A program made the position numbers and the translations under genes. This document shows positions 4,125 through 5,385 of a stretch of 5,385 nt of DNA, one piece after another. The stretch is from assembly GCA_964649095.1 (NCBI GenBank), contig CAZYPH010000144.1:1-5385 (forward strand), written 5' to 3'. Source of the DNA: CAZYPH01 sp964649095. GTDB taxonomy: Bacteria; Bdellovibrionota; UBA1018; UBA923. The notes beneath the pieces were generated by a model. It was given only the letters and a program-made list of their open reading frames with translations, had not been told where the DNA came from and ran no database searches. The number at the start of each line of letters is the position of its first letter. The stretch's first letter is position 1.

Positions 4125-4983
4125 AAGCCGCCTTGGCCGCGGGCTTTAGTAATCCTTGGTTCGTGCTAATTTCTACAAAAATCTCGCCAATATCAGTTTG
4201 AAGCGGCAATACAATACAGGCTCCACCACCAAATGTTTTTAATTGATGATCTTTTCCCCACACGCACGAGGGTAATGCTTGTTGGATTTGATGTCCCAGG
4301 TTGTTCAGTTCGATTTTGGCCTGTCCAAGAATCATATTCGATAACTCACCAGCAAGGTCTACGATTTCGGCAGAAATATTGGTGTACGGTGTGCCAAGAA
4401 TGTTCGACGCGATTTTACAAAAGATGTCTTCTTTAAAGCTAATAGCTAGGGTGCCTGAAAAGGCCTCGGCCGTGATACCGATGAAGCCGCTAAGGTCGCC
4501 CATTAACATGGGGTCAGTGGGTTTCTTTAAATATGGTTTTGCGGGTTTCGAATCTAAAAAACACTGAATTTTTAGCACGCGTTGCGTGGCGGCTAGAAAC
4601 GGATTGATAAAGTTAACGTCGAAGTCTTTTTCTTTCGCTAATCCTAAAGCGACCATGGCACCACGAAGGCTCATTTTTGATACGAGAATGCGGTCTAAGG
4701 CTTGTTTTGTAATCGCTTCTTTTAATTTTTCGTTTGGGGCTACTAAAACCATTTTTCCGTTTAGTGAATGCAGTAGTTTGTAAACCATCGCAAGCTCTCG
4801 TAAAAAAGCAGGCCCGATTTCGCTGCATTCGGCGCATTGCACGATGACATTCTTTTTGGCCATCGCTGCCAGTTTTTCGTTTACCGTTTCTTGAAGCGAG
4901 GGTTTTTTGGGCACTTCGAGTGCAGGGCCTTTAAGCGTTACTACTAGATAATCAGTCTGAGGATTATATTCAATTATTGTCAT
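4123..4983 (-). CDS. STAS-CheX fusion, probable CheY-phosphate phosphatase
   Basis: From the ATG at 4983 the protein is 286 aa. Residues 1 to about 113 resemble a STAS (SpoIIAA-like) domain: NVIVQCAECSEIGPAFLREL, then GKMVLVAPNEKLKEAI and LDRILVSKMSLRGAMVALG. The usual D-S-S-G phosphorylation motif is replaced by GPAF (57-60), so it is unlikely to be switched by the standard serine phosphorylation. Residues from about 121 to 273 match CheX: DVNFINPF at 122-129, a GDLSGFIGI strand, LAISFKEDIFCKIASNILG, and DLAGELSNMILGQAK, whose E213-x2-N216 is the ExxN motif that CheX/CheC phosphatases use to dephosphorylate CheY-P. The start was chosen because it is 10 nt after the cheY stop with GAGA upstream; a longer frame to 5187 only overlaps cheY. 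The location suggests that it acts on the adjacent CheY. Confidence 0.85.
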   Translation of the reverse strand: MTIIEYNPQTDYLVVTLKGPALEVPKKPSLQETVNEKLAAMAKKNVIVQCAECSEIGPAFLRELAMVYKLLHSLNGKMVLVAPNEKLKEAITKQALDRILVSKMSLRGAMVALGLAKEKDFDVNFINPFLAATQRVLKIQCFLDSKPAKPYLKKPTDPMLMGDLSGFIGITAEAFSGTLAISFKEDIFCKIASNILGTPYTNISAEIVDLAGELSNMILGQAKIELNNLGHQIQQALPSCVWGKDHQLKTFGGGACIVLPLQTDIGEIFVEISTNQGLLKPAAKAA

Positions 4984-4993
4984 ATGTTTCTCG

Positions 4994-5383
4994 TTATGCG
5001 GCCATGGCCTTCGTAACGGCGTCGTGTATTTGTTCTTCGGTAAACGGTTTTGTAACGTAGGCCACGATGTCAAATTTGATGCAGGCCTCGATTTGTTCCG
5101 GTAAAGTTTCTGCCGAAAGCATGATGATCTTTGGGTGCTTTTGAAACGTCGGAATCGATCGTATTTTTTCAAGCAATGCATGGCCATTTTGGTTCGGCAT
5201 CATCCAGTCGAGAAGAATGATATTGACCGGGGTTTCGAGGATCTGATTCTGTTGCAATAGCTGTTCTGCTTCCGCCCCATCAGCGGCTTCAGAGACTTGA
5301 ATATTAGGTATTTTAGATAGAAACCGTTTTACAATTTCACGCAAGCTGGGAGAGTCGTCGACAACTAAGATGTGGGTGTTCAT
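4994..5383 (-). CDS. cheY: CheY-like single-domain response regulator
   Basis: A 129-aa receiver domain with no output domain. It has the acidic pair D9-D10, phosphoacceptor D59 in ILLDWMMP, the switch position S90 (IMLSAE), the aromatic Y109 and the conserved K112 in TKPF. Length and motifs match CheY, which is phosphorylated by CheA and binds the flagellar switch to change rotation. The neighbour 10 nt downstream carries a CheX phosphatase domain, and flagellins follow, which supports a motility role, though other two-component inputs are possible. The ATG at 5383 is 2 nt from the window edge, so the ribosome binding site and promoter cannot be seen; MNTHILVVDD is a normal receiver start. 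Confidence 0.92.
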   Translation of the reverse strand: MNTHILVVDDSPSLREIVKRFLSKIPNIQVSEAADGAEAEQLLQQNQILETPVNIILLDWMMPNQNGHALLEKIRSIPTFQKHPKIIMLSAETLPEQIEACIKFDIVAYVTKPFTEEQIHDAVTKAMAA

Positions 5384-5385
5384 AG

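Noticed and set aside
4984..5187. Longer N-terminus for the STAS-CheX gene (68 extra residues)
   Set aside because: It lies in another frame inside cheY, is rich in Arg, Lys and Ser unlike a domain, and the ATG at 4983 sits at the normal start of a STAS domain with operon spacing.

Overview
The window is a compact run of genes all on the minus strand, so transcription runs from the high coordinates to the low. It looks like a motile Gram-negative bacterium of the Bdellovibrio-like kind (Bdellovibrionota). The reasons are two short, paralogous flagellins in a row with a FlaG-type gene, an LpxH-type lipid A enzyme, and flagellin N-termini of the form MG(L/F)RI(S/A)TN. This placement is an inference from general family resemblance; no marker gene such as rRNA is present.

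Layout in transcription order. At 5383-4994 is a single-domain CheY receiver, followed 10 nt later (4983-4123) by a protein that joins an N-terminal STAS domain to a C-terminal CheX-type CheY-phosphate phosphatase domain. The two look like one unit: a receiver and a candidate phosphatase for it. A short hairpin overlaps the end of the STAS-CheX gene. Right after it comes a sigma-28-like promoter, a leader of about 230 nt, and flagellin A (3836-3003). A 326-nt gap follows, holding inverted repeats, a second and better sigma-28 promoter, and a structured leader of about 200 nt for flagellin B (2676-1843). Downstream lie a 21-codon membrane-segment ORF with a strong ribosome binding site (1825-1760), a FlaG-like gene (1660-1301), an LpxH-like phosphoesterase (1227-406), and a BCP/PrxQ peroxiredoxin (386 to the window edge).

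The coding content is mostly recognisable. CheY and STAS-CheX belong to flagellar motor control, the flagellins and FlaG to the filament, lpxH to outer-membrane lipid A, and bcp to peroxide defence. The less ordinary material is in the non-coding DNA and in one fusion. Both flagellins have their own sigma-28 promoter with a shared AT-rich upstream element. Both have unusually long leaders that share a GTTGGGGG(G)AC motif. Both leaders can pair with, or right beside, their own ribosome binding site, which suggests translational control of flagellin. The STAS-CheX protein lacks the phosphorylatable serine of its STAS domain but keeps the ExxN motif of CheX.
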